Shown: positions 15,626-26,597 of the stretch, piece after piece
Numbering within the stretch: the first letter of the stretch is position 1
Layout of the letters: each line of letters starts with the position of its first letter
From: an uncultured Bacilli bacterium
GTDB taxonomy: Bacteria > Bacillota_I > Bacilli_A > RF39 > UBA660
Direction: 5' to 3'
Assembly (NCBI GenBank): GCA_934130545.1
Contig: CAKOYD010000002.1
Span: forward strand, 186,001 to 250,000
DNA length: 64,000 bases
Notes under the pieces: generated by a model
The model's input: only the letters and a program-made list of their open reading frames with translations
Told to the model about the DNA's origin: nothing
The model's database searches: none
Made by a program: the position numbers and the translations under genes

Positions 15626-17446
15626 CTACCTAACTATAAAGTATTCGTTGTACCAAACTAAGAATGTATATACTGTCCATATTTTTCTACTGTTGTCTCT
15701 TTTACCTTTTTTATGTTCATCTAATAACTTAATAACATACTTAGTGTTAAAGAATTCTTCACCTCTAGATATTGTATCTTTTACTTTATTATAGATATCA
15801 TCTTCTTTTAACCATTCACGTAATGGTACTGGAAAACCTAATTTCTTCTTATTGGCTACTTTATCTTCTAATGTTTCTTTAGCTACTTGTCTAAATAAGT
15901 ACTTAGTCTCACCATTACATATTTTATATTTAGTTGGAATACTACTAGCATAATCTATTAATTTACGGTCTAGGAATGGTACTCTAACTTCTAGTGAATT
16001 AGCCATACTCATCTTATCAGCCTTTAATAGTATATCTCCTATTAACCAAAAATTAAAATCTATATATTGCATCTTACTAACTTCATCTTTATTTTTTACT
16101 TTATCATAATATGGTTTAGTAATATCTTTATATGTCATCTTACCTCTTTTATAGCTTAATACTTTATTTATCTCATCATTATCATAAATAAAAGCATTAC
16201 CAACATATCTATCTTCCAACTTTTTACCGCGTCTTACTATAAAATTGAATCCTCGGTGTCCACGTAATGGATAAGCTATAATTCCTAAAGTTTTTCTAAT
16301 AAAGTAAGGTATTTTATAGTACCAACTAACTGTATATGGTTCAGCATATATATTATATCCACCAAATATTTCATCAGCACCTTCTCCTGATAAAGCAACT
16401 TTAACATGCTGACTAGCTAAATTAGCTACAAAATATAACATTATAGCGGAAGGATCAGCTAAAGGTTCATCCATATAATACTGTATTAAAGGAAACTTTT
16501 CAAAATATTCTTCTTTAGTAATTTCTTTGCTCTCATTCTTAACATTAATCTTCTTCGATAAGTCTTTAGCATAATCTATTTCACTATACTTTTTATTGGC
16601 ATATCCGACAGTAAATGTCTTATCAACATTACTTAAAGTAGCTATTAATGAAGAATCTACCCCACTAGATAAGAATGATCCAACTTCTACATCACTAATC
16701 TTATGATGACTAATAGAATCGTCTAACTCTTTCTTAATACCTTTCTCCCATTCTTCAAAACTTCTCTCATCATTACTTTCTAATTTTACTTCATAATATT
16801 TTACTATATCTAATTCTCCATCTTTATAAGTAAAATAATGACCTGGTCTTAACTTATATACATCTTTAAAAAATGTATCTTCCCCAACACTATATTGAAA
16901 AGTTAAATACTTTTCTAGCATATCTCTATTTAATTCTTTCTTAAAATTAGGATGAGCTAAGAAACTCTTTATTTCTGAAGAAAACATAAACTCAGTATCT
17001 GTCTTATAATAATATAATGGTTTTATTCCATAAAAGTCTCTTGCTCCTACTACGATATCTTTTTCTATATCATATATAATAAAGGCAAACATTCCTCTTA
17101 ACTTATTTACTAATTTATCAATACCATATTCTTCATATCCATGAATAAGTACTTCAGTATCAGTATTAGTAGAGAAGATATGTCCTTTTTTCTCTAAGTC
17201 TTTTCTTATATCTTGATAATTATATATTTCTCCATTAAAAACTATTACTTTATCCTTATTCTCATTATATATAGGTTGATTACCAGTATTCAAATCTATT
17301 ATTGAAAGTCTTCTAAAACCTAGTGATACTTTATCACTTATATAATACCCATCTGAATCCGGACCACGATGTTCTATTAACTTAGCCATTTTTTTTATTG
17401 TATCTTTATTTTTCGTTTTTCCTACGAATCCTACAAATCCACACAT
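15626..17446 (-). CDS. asnB: Asparagine synthetase, glutamine-hydrolysing
   Basis: This 606-residue protein converts aspartate, ATP and glutamine to asparagine. The N-terminal class II amidotransferase begins MCGFVGFVG with the catalytic Cys2, and contains EHRGPDSDG and GEIYNY. The synthetase domain (about 210 onward) has the PP-loop LSSGVDSSLIA, ALSGEGADEIFGGY, KADKMSMANSLEVRVPFLD and KKKLGFPVPLREW. Length and motifs are complete. A promoter lies at 17475-17503. It is followed at 8 bases by the membrane protein and yunB. Confidence 0.97.
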   Translation of the reverse strand: MCGFVGFVGKTKNKDTIKKMAKLIEHRGPDSDGYYISDKVSLGFRRLSIIDLNTGNQPIYNENKDKVIVFNGEIYNYQDIRKDLEKKGHIFSTNTDTEVLIHGYEEYGIDKLVNKLRGMFAFIIYDIEKDIVVGARDFYGIKPLYYYKTDTEFMFSSEIKSFLAHPNFKKELNRDMLEKYLTFQYSVGEDTFFKDVYKLRPGHYFTYKDGELDIVKYYEVKLESNDERSFEEWEKGIKKELDDSISHHKISDVEVGSFLSSGVDSSLIATLSNVDKTFTVGYANKKYSEIDYAKDLSKKINVKNESKEITKEEYFEKFPLIQYYMDEPLADPSAIMLYFVANLASQHVKVALSGEGADEIFGGYNIYAEPYTVSWYYKIPYFIRKTLGIIAYPLRGHRGFNFIVRRGKKLEDRYVGNAFIYDNDEINKVLSYKRGKMTYKDITKPYYDKVKNKDEVSKMQYIDFNFWLIGDILLKADKMSMANSLEVRVPFLDRKLIDYASSIPTKYKICNGETKYLFRQVAKETLEDKVANKKKLGFPVPLREWLKEDDIYNKVKDTISRGEEFFNTKYVIKLLDEHKKGKRDNSRKIWTVYTFLVWYNEYFIVR

Positions 17447-17474
17447 TATAATTTCACCATACTTTCTATATAAA

Positions 17475-17503
17475 ATTATATCATGTATATATTATTTAGT
17501 AAA
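17475..17503 (-). promoter_or_regulatory. Promoter of asnB
   Basis: On the minus strand TTTACT, a 17-base spacer and TATAAT, with TG one base before the -10. It lies 29 bases upstream of the asnB start. Confidence 0.65.
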
Positions 17504-17530
17504 TTAAAAATACTCTTAGTTTACACATAA

Positions 17531-17555
17531 AAAAGCATCACTCTTTTAAAAGTGA
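17531..17555 (-). terminator. Terminator of rbr
   Basis: On the minus strand TCACT...AGTGA forms a short stem with an A/T-rich inner part. GC and six T residues follow, starting 11 bases after the rbr stop. Confidence 0.65.
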
Positions 17556-17565
17556 CACTCTTTAA

Positions 17566-18105
17566 TTAATAATTAGTACTTCTCATTTCAAAGTATGCTT
17601 GTGGATGATTACATGCTGGACATACTTTAGGAGCTGTCTTACCTACATGGACATAACCACAGTTTCTACATACCCATACTGTTGTATCTTCTTTATCAAA
17701 TACTCTTTCACTAGCTATATTATTTAATAACTTTAAGTATCTTTCTTCATGTTCTTTTTCAATAGCTGCTACTAATCTAAACTTATTAGCAATTTCTTTA
17801 AATCCTTCTTCTTCAGCTTCTTTAGCAAAACTATCATACATATCTGTCCATTCATAGTTTTCTCCTTCAGCTGCTGCTTTTAAGTTTTCTTTAGTACTTG
17901 GAACAGCACCACCATTTAATAGCTTAAACCACATTTTAGCATGTTCTTTTTCGTTATTAGCAGTTTCTTCAAATATAGCTGCTATTTGTTCATAACCTTC
18001 TTTTTTAGCAGCACTAGCGAAATATGTATATTTATTTCTTGCCTGGCTTTCTCCAGCAAATGCTGTCATTAAGTTTTGATATGTTTTTGAATCTTTTAAT
18101 TCCAT
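17566..18105 (-). CDS. rbr: Rubrerythrin
   Basis: This 179-residue rubrerythrin is a non-haem di-iron peroxidase that detoxifies hydrogen peroxide in anaerobes. The ferritin-like domain has the iron ligands in [32 protein letters not shown] and [11 protein letters not shown]. The C-terminal rubredoxin-like domain has its Fe(Cys)4 site in CRNCGY and [12 protein letters not shown]. Length and domain order are canonical. Its own promoter overlaps the end of dnaJ and a terminator follows, so it is probably a single-gene transcript, perhaps with some read-through from the heat-shock operon. Confidence 0.97.
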   Translation of the reverse strand: MELKDSKTYQNLMTAFAGESQARNKYTYFASAAKKEGYEQIAAIFEETANNEKEHAKMWFKLLNGGAVPSTKENLKAAAEGENYEWTDMYDSFAKEAEEEGFKEIANKFRLVAAIEKEHEERYLKLLNNIASERVFDKEDTTVWVCRNCGYVHVGKTAPKVCPACNHPQAYFEMRSTNY

Positions 18106-18125
18106 TATTTACTACCTCCATCTAA

Positions 18126-18154
18126 ATTATACTTGATTAAAGTCTATTTGTCAT
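18126..18154 (-). promoter_or_regulatory. Promoter of rbr, overlapping the dnaJ stop
   Basis: On the minus strand ATGACA, a 17-base spacer and TATAAT. The -35 lies in the last codons of dnaJ. The rbr ATG with GGAGG follows 20 bases downstream. Confidence 0.65.
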
Positions 18155-19271
18155 TATCTTTTAAGAATTTTTTATATTTCTTTATAACTGTCGAATTATC
18201 TAGTTCAGTATTTGCTAATGACTCAAATAAACTCTTTTGTTCTTTAGTAAGCTTTTCAGGCATTATTACTTTAACAACAGCATACATATCGCCTTTTCTC
18301 TTTGTATTTACATTTTCAATACCTTTACCACGTAATCTTAATTTATCTAATGATTGTGTTCCACTTGGAATAGTTAATTCAACATTACCATATATTGTTG
18401 GTACTTCTTTAGTACATCCTAATACAGCTTCCGTTATTGTAAGTGGTAAATCTATATAAATATCATCTTCATTTCTCTTATAAAAATCATGATCTTTAAC
18501 AGTAAACTCTAAATATAAGTCCCCATTTCTACCACCATTCTCACCAGCTTCACCTTTACCAGTTAATCTTAATCTATTACCATTATCAATGCCAGCAGGT
18601 ACGGTTACTGTAATAGTCTTACTCTTTCTAATCTTTCCTTTACCATTACAGTCAGGACATTTCTTTTCAAATATATTACCTGTCCCGTGACATTCCGGAC
18701 AAGTTGTCTTACTAAGAAAACTACCAAACATAGTTCTTTGTTCACTAGAAATCGTTCCACTACCACGACATTCCGGACAAGTTTTAGAATTAAATCCACC
18801 TTCACCATGACAATTAGGACAATTATCTACTGTATCTAAATTAATATCTTTTTCACAACCATGAACTGCTTCATCAAAGCTAATTGTCATTCGATATAGG
18901 ACATCATTACCTTTTCTCGGACCATTAGCACTTCTTCTAGAATTAGATGAGAATCCAAAACCACCTAGAATATCATCAAAGATGTCCCCCATATCTCCAA
19001 AGTCAAATCCATCAAATCCTTGGAATCCTCCGGCACCGCCACCATTATTTTGGAAGGCGCTATGACCAAATTGATCATATTTTTTTCTCTTTTCTGGGTC
19101 AGACAATACGGCATACGCTTCTTGAACTTCTTTAAACTTCTCCGCAGCATTTTCTTCTTTTGAAACATCCGGATGATATTTCTTAGCAAGTTTTCTAAAA
19201 GCCGATTTTATTTCTGCATCAGTAGCTGTCTTTGATACTCCTAAAACCTCATAATAATCTCTTTTATTCAT
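18144..19271 (-). CDS. dnaJ: Chaperone protein DnaJ
   Basis: This 375-residue co-chaperone stimulates the DnaK ATPase. It has an N-terminal J domain with KYHPDVS (HPD at about 33-35), a Gly/Phe-rich linker (about 75-110), four zinc-finger repeats ([32 protein letters not shown]; about 148-215) and the C-terminal substrate-binding domain. It is the last gene of hrcA-grpE-ORF-dnaK-dnaJ, separated from dnaK by a GAAA-capped hairpin that may lower its expression. The ribosome binding site AAAGGTG precedes ATG 19271. Confidence 0.98.
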   Translation of the reverse strand: MNKRDYYEVLGVSKTATDAEIKSAFRKLAKKYHPDVSKEENAAEKFKEVQEAYAVLSDPEKRKKYDQFGHSAFQNNGGGAGGFQGFDGFDFGDMGDIFDDILGGFGFSSNSRRSANGPRKGNDVLYRMTISFDEAVHGCEKDINLDTVDNCPNCHGEGGFNSKTCPECRGSGTISSEQRTMFGSFLSKTTCPECHGTGNIFEKKCPDCNGKGKIRKSKTITVTVPAGIDNGNRLRLTGKGEAGENGGRNGDLYLEFTVKDHDFYKRNEDDIYIDLPLTITEAVLGCTKEVPTIYGNVELTIPSGTQSLDKLRLRGKGIENVNTKRKGDMYAVVKVIMPEKLTKEQKSLFESLANTELDNSTVIKKYKKFLKDNDK

Positions 19272-19294
19272 CTTTACACCTTTCTAATAAAGTA

Positions 19295-19318
19295 GTAGTT
19301 CTAGTTTCCTAGAACTAC
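19295..19318 (-). terminator. GAAA-tetraloop hairpin between dnaK and dnaJ
   Basis: On the minus strand GTAGTTCTAG, GAAA and CTAGAACTAC form a perfect 10-pair stem, five bases after the dnaK stop. Only a weak U-run (TACTTTATT) follows. It is probably an mRNA-stabilising stem or a partial terminator setting the DnaK:DnaJ ratio. Confidence 0.6.
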
Positions 19319-19322
19319 ATTT

Positions 19323-21149
<1,827 letters not shown>

Positions 21150-21362
21150 TTATTCACCTTTCTCTTTATATTTAACATCTATTACTCTTTCATCATTATC
21201 TTTGCTGTTCTTTTTATTTTTTATTAATTTAGTATATATGTAATAAGCAAGTACTGCTACTAAGATAATAGGAAGAAGCCATATTGCTACTCTAACTATT
21301 ATCACAGATACAAGTATTGCTATAAAGATATATAATATTTCCTTAACGGTATCTTTATTCAT
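21150..21362 (-). CDS. Small membrane protein inside the dnaK operon
   Basis: This 70-residue protein was not recognised. It has a hydrophobic segment of about 36 residues (EILYIFIAILVSV...VLAYYIYT, about 8-43), long enough for one long or two short membrane helices. A Lys/Asp/Glu-rich cytoplasmic tail ends RVIDVKYKEKGE. That ending resembles the DnaK tail VVDAEYTEK in a loose way. Its start overlaps the end of grpE by eight bases and dnaK starts three bases after its stop, so it is embedded in the heat-shock operon. A membrane link for DnaK is speculative. Confidence 0.7.
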   Translation of the reverse strand: MNKDTVKEILYIFIAILVSVIIVRVAIWLLPIILVAVLAYYIYTKLIKNKKNSKDNDERVIDVKYKEKGE

Positions 21363-21897
21363 CTATCTTATTCACCTTAACCATCGCAGGACGTATTACT
21401 TTATCCTTATACATATAACCTTTCTGAAGTACCTCTAAAACGATACCATTTGGTTTATTCTGATCACAATCAGTCATAATTGCTTGGTGATAACTAGCAT
21501 CAAATTCCATATCTTGAGCAAGTATCTCTTTTACTTCATACTTCTCTAATAAACTCTTAGTTTGGTTATAAACCATTTTAATACCCTCTAAAAACTTATT
21601 AGCATCTTCACTTATTGTATCTTTAACAACAAGTGCTCTTTCAAAGTTATCAAGAATTGGTAAAAAGCCTGTAACAATATCTTCATTAGCATACTTTAAC
21701 ATTCTTGATACTTCTTCATCCCTTCTTCTTTTATAATTTTGCAATTCTGCTTGATTTCTTAATAAAGATTCCTCTAAAGTTTTAATTCTATTACCAAGTA
21801 AATCAATCTCTTGATTATTATTCTCTACTGCTTCTTCAATAGAAGTTTCTTTATTAATATTTTCTTTTTTCTCTTTCTTCTTATTTTCCATATTCAT
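21355..21897 (-). CDS. grpE: Nucleotide exchange factor GrpE
   Basis: This 180-residue protein releases ADP from DnaK. It has an acidic/lysine-rich N-terminus, a long coiled coil (about 30-90, with ELQNYKRRRDEEVSR), FLPILDNFERAL, and a C-terminal beta domain with FDASYHQAIMT and VLQKGYMYKDKVIRPAMVKV. The start has an in-frame ATG two codons downstream. It follows hrcA by four bases and overlaps the downstream small ORF, giving tight coupling. Confidence 0.97.
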   Translation of the reverse strand: MNMENKKKEKKENINKETSIEEAVENNNQEIDLLGNRIKTLEESLLRNQAELQNYKRRRDEEVSRMLKYANEDIVTGFLPILDNFERALVVKDTISEDANKFLEGIKMVYNQTKSLLEKYEVKEILAQDMEFDASYHQAIMTDCDQNKPNGIVLEVLQKGYMYKDKVIRPAMVKVNKIDE

Positions 21898-21901
21898 TCC
21901 T

Positions 21902-22894
21902 TTAACTATTATTTAAATTATCATTAATATAATTAAGTAAAGTAATTACTCTATCATATTCCATTCTTTTAGGACCTACAATAGCAATAGTACCTTCTTC
22001 ACCATTATAATTATATTTTGTTTTAATTACTGATACATCATCACTTAATTCATTCTCTGTTCCAATATAAATATTAATACCATTCTTATCTTCGCTCATT
22101 TCATTAATTAATGAAGCATCATCAAACTTACTTAGTAATTGTTTAACTTTATCAATATTATTAAACTCTGGTTGCTTTAACATATTAGCCCTACCAACAA
22201 AGTGTACATCACTAGTTTTAGAAGTAAACTCTGAAAAAGCATCATAGAAGGCATTATATAAAGTAGCATATTGTTTAACATATCTACTAATTACTGGTTT
22301 TACATCATATTCTAGCTTTTCATTAATCTCATCAATAGGAGTATCTACTAATAACTTATTAATAAGCTCCACTGTCTTTGTTAATTCTTCACTAGATGCA
22401 TCACCAATATTCATGTTCTTATATTCCACATGACCTTTATCAGTTATCAGCATCATTACTACTTTACCTTGTTCTAATGGAATAACTTCTACTTTCTTTA
22501 AACGATTATCTTTAGAACTATTACCTAACACTACTGCTGTATAGTTAGTTAATTCTGATATTAATTCAATGCTTTTCTTTATTGCATCACTTAGTTCTAA
22601 CGAATTATTAGAAAATATTGTTTGTAATTTAAGCATATCTTCACCAGTTAAATCTTTTGGTTTCATTAAGTTTTCAACATAGTACCTATATCCAAGTTCA
22701 CTAGGAGTTCGACCTGAAGCAAAATGATTTTTCTCCAAGTATCCTAAATCTTCCAAGATAACCATTTCATTTCTTATTGTTGCTGATGAACAATTAAGAA
22801 AATTACAAATACTATTTGAACTTACTGGTCTAGCTGATTTAATATACTCTTCCACAATAAATTTTAATATTTCTTTCTGTCTATTTGATATCAA
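21902..22894 (-). CDS. hrcA: Heat-inducible transcription repressor HrcA
   Basis: This 330-residue repressor binds CIRCE and is kept active by GroEL/ES. The N-terminal winged helix has RQKEILKFIVEEYIKSARPVS and SSATIRNEMVILEDLGYLEK, and SGRTPSELGYRYYV follows. The central GAF-like domain and the final segment GTIAIVGPKRMEYDRVITLL are typical. It is the first gene of hrcA-grpE-dnaK-dnaJ. A consensus promoter and a CIRCE-like operator lie directly upstream, so the operon should be autoregulated. Confidence 0.97.
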   Translation of the reverse strand: MISNRQKEILKFIVEEYIKSARPVSSNSICNFLNCSSATIRNEMVILEDLGYLEKNHFASGRTPSELGYRYYVENLMKPKDLTGEDMLKLQTIFSNNSLELSDAIKKSIELISELTNYTAVVLGNSSKDNRLKKVEVIPLEQGKVVMMLITDKGHVEYKNMNIGDASSEELTKTVELINKLLVDTPIDEINEKLEYDVKPVISRYVKQYATLYNAFYDAFSEFTSKTSDVHFVGRANMLKQPEFNNIDKVKQLLSKFDDASLINEMSEDKNGINIYIGTENELSDDVSVIKTKYNYNGEEGTIAIVGPKRMEYDRVITLLNYINDNLNNS

Positions 22895-22907
22895 TATATC
22901 ACTTCCC

Positions 22908-22934
22908 TTAGCAATACTATTTTACGATTGCTAA
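22908..22934. promoter_or_regulatory. CIRCE-like operator of the hrcA operon
   Basis: TTAGCAATA, a nine-base spacer and GATTGCTAA match the 9-9-9 layout of CIRCE (TTAGCACTC-N9-GAGTGCTAA). One symmetrical position is changed in both arms. It lies between the promoter and the hrcA start, and the repressor gene follows at once. Confidence 0.88.
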
Positions 22935-22938
22935 ATAA

Positions 22939-22967
22939 ATTATATGACAATCTTTTAGCAATGTCAA
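22939..22967 (-). promoter_or_regulatory. Consensus promoter of the hrcA-grpE-dnaK-dnaJ operon
   Basis: On the minus strand a perfect TTGACA, a 17-base spacer and a perfect TATAAT, directly upstream of the CIRCE-like operator. Confidence 0.9.
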
Positions 22968-22985
22968 CACTTTTCTGCTAAATAT

Positions 22986-23025
22986 TTAAAAAAATAAAAA
23001 ATAGCTTAACTTTTCGTTAAACTAT
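22986..23025 (-). terminator. Terminator of the 23022-23906 gene
   Basis: On the minus strand ATAG-TTTAAC, loop GAAAA, GTTAAG-CTAT with one mismatch, then TTTTTTATTTTTTT. The stem overlaps the stop codon. Confidence 0.88.
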
Positions 23026-23906
23026 CTTATCTTACCCTGTCCTAATGTTACAGTTTTATGTCTTTCTCTATCACTTAAAAATACTTTATACCAAGGATTA
23101 TCTTTACTTACACCTAACTTATTAAGCATATCTATAAAATCTTTTTCATTTAAAAGTAATAATTCTGATCTTAAAATAATACTAGCTCTTAATAAATCTT
23201 GACCATAAAAACTATTATAAGCAACATCTTCTGGATTTGTTGATAAAACTATTTTACATAACAAGAATTGATTACCCTCTAATATCTTATGAGCAAACTC
23301 TCTTTTACTACTATCAATAAATTCTACTGGAATATGTTTTATATTTGCTTCTAAATATGATGTTAAATAAATAGAAGGTTCTGTCTTATAATAACGTTCA
23401 ATCAAAGAGTCTTCAATACCAACACCCATAACATATATATAAAAGTATTTAAATGTACATAGCATCTTTCTTAAACCAAAATCATTTATTTTTGATAAGT
23501 ATTCATCAATAAAAGATAAATGTATACTAGTAGATTCTCCCGTAACAATATACTTTGCTTGTAACTCTCCTCTATTCAAAACAACATACTCATTTTCAAT
23601 ACCATTAGATACTAATTGTTTAGTACACAAAATATTCACCCTAGACATAACATCATCAACATCTATTTGACTATTATATTGCTTTACATATTCTTTATAA
23701 CTATCATTAGTAGCACTAAGTAATTCACCCATATTTAACGTTTTTAATATTTCATTTTGTCTTTCAATAGCCATCTTTATCATTCCAACAAGACTAGTAA
23801 AACTAGAATTATATCGTTTCATTACTTCTCTTTCACATAATTCATTATAATATCTACAAATATCTGCTTCAAGTTTTAATAATTCAATTATATTTGCACT
23901 TTCCAT
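23022..23906 (-). CDS. Hypothetical protein, predicted helical
   Basis: This 294-residue protein has no family I recognise. It appears soluble, with no signal peptide or clear membrane helix. The N-terminal half is rich in charged helices (IELLKLEADICRYYNELCERE). Cysteines are scattered (CRYYNELC, ILCTKQ, MLCTFKYFYIY), and the C-terminus ends RHKTVTLGQGKIR. It has its own consensus promoter (TTGACA-17-TATAAT) and a strong terminator, so it is a deliberately expressed single gene between the hrcA promoter region and tsf. Confidence 0.7.
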   Translation of the reverse strand: MESANIIELLKLEADICRYYNELCEREVMKRYNSSFTSLVGMIKMAIERQNEILKTLNMGELLSATNDSYKEYVKQYNSQIDVDDVMSRVNILCTKQLVSNGIENEYVVLNRGELQAKYIVTGESTSIHLSFIDEYLSKINDFGLRKMLCTFKYFYIYVMGVGIEDSLIERYYKTEPSIYLTSYLEANIKHIPVEFIDSSKREFAHKILEGNQFLLCKIVLSTNPEDVAYNSFYGQDLLRASIILRSELLLLNEKDFIDMLNKLGVSKDNPWYKVFLSDRERHKTVTLGQGKIR

Positions 23907-23930
23907 AGTAATCCCCCTTAACGATGATGT

Positions 23931-23959
23931 ATTATAGCATAAACAGTTGTATGTGTCAA
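23931..23959 (-). promoter_or_regulatory. Consensus promoter of the 23022-23906 gene
   Basis: On the minus strand TTGACA, a 17-base spacer and TATAAT, with TG one base before the -10. Confidence 0.88.
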
Positions 23960-23961
23960 CT

Positions 23962-23996
23962 ACAAAAGAAAAAGAGCTATATTCACTATAACTCTT
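23962..23996 (-). terminator. Terminator of rpsB-tsf
   Basis: On the minus strand AAGAGTTATA, loop GTGAA, TATAGCTCTT, followed by TTTCTTTT, seven bases after the tsf stop. Confidence 0.85.
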
Positions 23997-24002
23997 AATA
24001 TA

Positions 24003-24872
24003 TTATCCATTAATTTGTTTCATAACTTCATCAGCAAAGTTTTCTTCTCTTTTTTCCATTCCTTCGCCAACTTCATATCTAACAAACTTAAGAATTTCAC
24101 TTTTATTATTTTCAACATACTTAGATACTTTTGTCTTATTTTCTTTAATAAATCCTTGATCTACTAAACATACTTCTTCAAAGTATTTATTAAGTCTACC
24201 ATTAACAATCATATCTATCTTGTTTTCTGCTAGTCCTTCATTAACTGCAGTTTCTTTTAAAATAGTTCTTTCTTTTTCTACTACTTCACTAGGTACTACT
24301 TCTCTATTTAAATATAATGGATGCATAGCAGCTACTTGCATAGCAACATCTTTAGCAACTTCTTCATTACTTGTTAATAATGTTAAAGCAACTATTTTAC
24401 CACCCATGTGTGAATATGTACCAAATACTTCACTATCTTTCTTTTCAATTACTTCAAATCTTCTAAAAGATAATTTTTCTCCAATAGTAGATATTTTCTC
24501 AACTATTAATTCTTCAATAGTCTTACCATCTACTGTTAATTTAGAAGCTTCTTCTACAGTTGTAGCATCACTATCTAAAACAGTATCAGCAATTATATTA
24601 ATAAGATTCTTAAACTCTTCATTTTTAGCAACAAAGTCAGTTTCAGAATTTAATTCAAGAATTATAGCTTTATTACCTTTTACTTTAGCCAAAGCAAGAC
24701 CTTCAGCAGCTATTCTACTAGATTTCTTAGCAGCTTTAGATATACCTTTTTCTCTTAACCAAGTAATTGCTTCTTCCATATTACCATTTGATTCTTCTAA
24801 TGCTTTCTTGCAATCTAACATTCCAGCACCAGTTGTCTCTCTTAGTTCTTTTACCATACTTGCACTAATCAT
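24003..24872 (-). CDS. tsf: Elongation factor Ts
   Basis: This 289-residue guanine-nucleotide exchange factor regenerates EF-Tu-GTP. It has the N-terminal UBA-like part with VKELRETTGAGMLDCKKALEE and AITWLREKG. Residues TDFVAKNEEFKNL contact EF-Tu, and two core subdomains follow, with the MQVAAMHPLYLNRE segment. Length is typical. It lies 19 bases after rpsB and ends at a strong terminator. Confidence 0.98.
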   Translation of the reverse strand: MISASMVKELRETTGAGMLDCKKALEESNGNMEEAITWLREKGISKAAKKSSRIAAEGLALAKVKGNKAIILELNSETDFVAKNEEFKNLINIIADTVLDSDATTVEEASKLTVDGKTIEELIVEKISTIGEKLSFRRFEVIEKKDSEVFGTYSHMGGKIVALTLLTSNEEVAKDVAMQVAAMHPLYLNREVVPSEVVEKERTILKETAVNEGLAENKIDMIVNGRLNKYFEEVCLVDQGFIKENKTKVSKYVENNKSEILKFVRYEVGEGMEKREENFADEVMKQING

Positions 24873-24891
24873 AAAACGCTCCTCTCTTCTT

Positions 24892-25860
24892 TTATTTTAA
24901 AGCATCAATTAGTTCTTCTTTTTTTAATTTTGAATAACCTTTAATTTCTTTCTTCTTAGCAAGTTCACGAAGTTCGCTTACTGTTAGAATAGTTAAGTCA
25001 ATCTTTGTTTCATTATTAACTGCTACTTCTGGCTTTTCAACAACAGTTTCTGTTTTAACTTCTTTTCTTACTTTTTTGTCAAATTTCTTTTCGTTATTCT
25101 TTTCACTTTTGTCATTATTTCTTTCAAAGTTTCTTACTTGTTTTTTAGATTCATCTTCAGTTACATAGTCAACTACTTCTTTTCCAGTAGCTTCGGCGAT
25201 AGCATTTGTTAAAGCTCCTAATACTACTTTAATTGATTTAACAGCATCATCATTTCCTGGTATTACATAATCAATATTATCAGGATCACAGTTAGTATCA
25301 ATTAATCCAAATACTGGAATACCTAACTTATTAGCTTCTCTAATAGCATTATATTCCTTAGTTGAATCTACAATAATAACTGCTTGTGGTAATTTATCCA
25401 TATCTCTAATACCACATAAGTTCTTATTTAACTTATCATACTCTTTCTTTAAATCAATTACTTCTTTTTTAGGTAATTTTTCAAAAGTTCCGTCTTCTTC
25501 CATCTTTTCGATTTCTGCTAAACGATAAACTCTCTTTCTTATTGTTCTGAAATTAGTTAATGTTCCACCTAACCATCTTTCAGTCATATAATACATACCT
25601 GTTCTAGTTGCTTCTTCAATACAAACATCAGATGCTTGTTTCTTAGTACCTACATATAGTACCTTTCCACCATCTTCTACGATTTTTTTTAAAGCATTGT
25701 ATGCTCTTTCAAGTGAATCTTGTGTTTTTTGTAAGTCCATGATATAAATATCATCTCTTGTAGAGTAAATATACTCTTTCATTTTTGGATTCCATCTTTT
25801 AGTCTGATGACCAAATTGAACTCCACCTTCTAGTAAATAACTCATTGCTACTACTGACAT
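24892..25860 (-). CDS. rpsB: 30S ribosomal protein S2 with C-terminal SAP/Rho-N-like extension
   Basis: This protein of about 322 residues has S2 in the first 235: [65 protein letters not shown] and IPGNDDA. The remaining 85 residues are unusual for S2. A Lys/Asn/Glu-rich linker is followed by [20 protein letters not shown] and [10 protein letters not shown], which looks like a SAP/Rho-N-type nucleic-acid-binding motif. ATG 25860 was chosen because AAAGGAGG lies just upstream, inside a longer frame opening at 25890. tsf follows. Confidence 0.95.
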   Translation of the reverse strand: MSVVAMSYLLEGGVQFGHQTKRWNPKMKEYIYSTRDDIYIMDLQKTQDSLERAYNALKKIVEDGGKVLYVGTKKQASDVCIEEATRTGMYYMTERWLGGTLTNFRTIRKRVYRLAEIEKMEEDGTFEKLPKKEVIDLKKEYDKLNKNLCGIRDMDKLPQAVIIVDSTKEYNAIREANKLGIPVFGLIDTNCDPDNIDYVIPGNDDAVKSIKVVLGALTNAIAEATGKEVVDYVTEDESKKQVRNFERNNDKSEKNNEKKFDKKVRKEVKTETVVEKPEVAVNNETKIDLTILTVSELRELAKKKEIKGYSKLKKEELIDALK

Positions 25861-25977
25861 ATTTTTTCCTCCTTTTGTTTTTTCTTCCAAATATCTCTTC
25901 TCTATATACCACTTATTTATAAATAAGCACTAGATATATAAATCAATATTTGTGCTAATTTAAGAAAAGCCATTAAT

Positions 25978-26006
25978 AATATATCATAAAATAGTCAATA
26001 ATACAA
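25978..26006 (-). promoter_or_regulatory. Promoter of rpsB-tsf
   Basis: On the minus strand TTGTAT, a 17-base spacer and TATATT with TG one base before the -10. The transcript would have a leader of about 110 bases. It includes a CTTATTTATAAATAAG palindrome (near 25910-25930) that could fold. It is divergent from the exporter promoter at 26057. Confidence 0.55.
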
Positions 26007-26056
26007 ATGTTTTTTATTATAAATTAAAAATATTTGTATCTCCTTACCAAAATAGA

Positions 26057-26086
26057 TTGACAATCATTTTTTTAGTATATTATAAT
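26057..26086 (+). promoter_or_regulatory. Promoter of the small exporter gene
   Basis: TTGACA, an 18-base spacer and TATAAT, 26 bases upstream of the ATG at 26112. The ribosome binding site is AAAGGAGAG. Confidence 0.82.
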
Positions 26087-26111
26087 TAATACATACTAAA
26101 AGGAGAGAAAA

Positions 26112-26597
26112 ATGACAGAAACATTAGCTAGTACTCTAGCAGAATTATTTAAAGGTGGCGGTAAAGAAGTAGCCATATTCATTATTTCTTTATTACCTAT
26201 TCTAGAACTAAGAGGAGGCTTAATTGCCGCCAGAATACTTGGCGTAAAGTTTATAAAAGCCTTTATTATATGTTATATTGCTAATATTCTACCAGTACCA
26301 TTTATTCTACTATTTATCAACTATTTATTTAATAAAATGAGTAAATGGAAACCAACTAAAAAAATAGTAGATTGGCTTAGTAATAAAACATTAAAAAAGA
26401 AAGATCAAATTGATAAATATGGTTACTTTGGTCTATTCTTATTTGTAGGTATACCACTACCTGGAACAGGTGCTTGGACAGGATCATTACTTGCTATCCT
26501 ACTTAACCTAGATAAAAAGAAATCATTTGTAACTATAGCCATAGGTGTCCTAGCCGCAGGTATTATCATGAGCCTACTATCTTATGGAATATTTTAA
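26112..26597 (+). CDS. Small multidrug-export family membrane protein
   Basis: This 161-residue integral membrane protein resembles the small multidrug-export (Sm_multidrug_ex) family. Hydrophobic segments lie at about 18-38, 45-75, 95-120 and 135-160. Family-like motifs are LPILELRGGLIAA and GIPLPGTGAWTGSLLA. Despite the family name, transport has little experimental support and the substrate is unknown. It is a single-gene unit with a strong promoter and a terminator, divergent from rpsB. Confidence 0.85.
   Translation: MTETLASTLAELFKGGGKEVAIFIISLLPILELRGGLIAARILGVKFIKAFIICYIANILPVPFILLFINYLFNKMSKWKPTKKIVDWLSNKTLKKKDQIDKYGYFGLFLFVGIPLPGTGAWTGSLLAILLNLDKKKSFVTIAIGVLAAGIIMSLLSYGIF

Noticed and set aside
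24220..24900. Plus-strand frame of 226 codons
   Set aside because: It lies opposite tsf, which is unmistakable; low-complexity Ser/Leu translation is typical of an antisense shadow.
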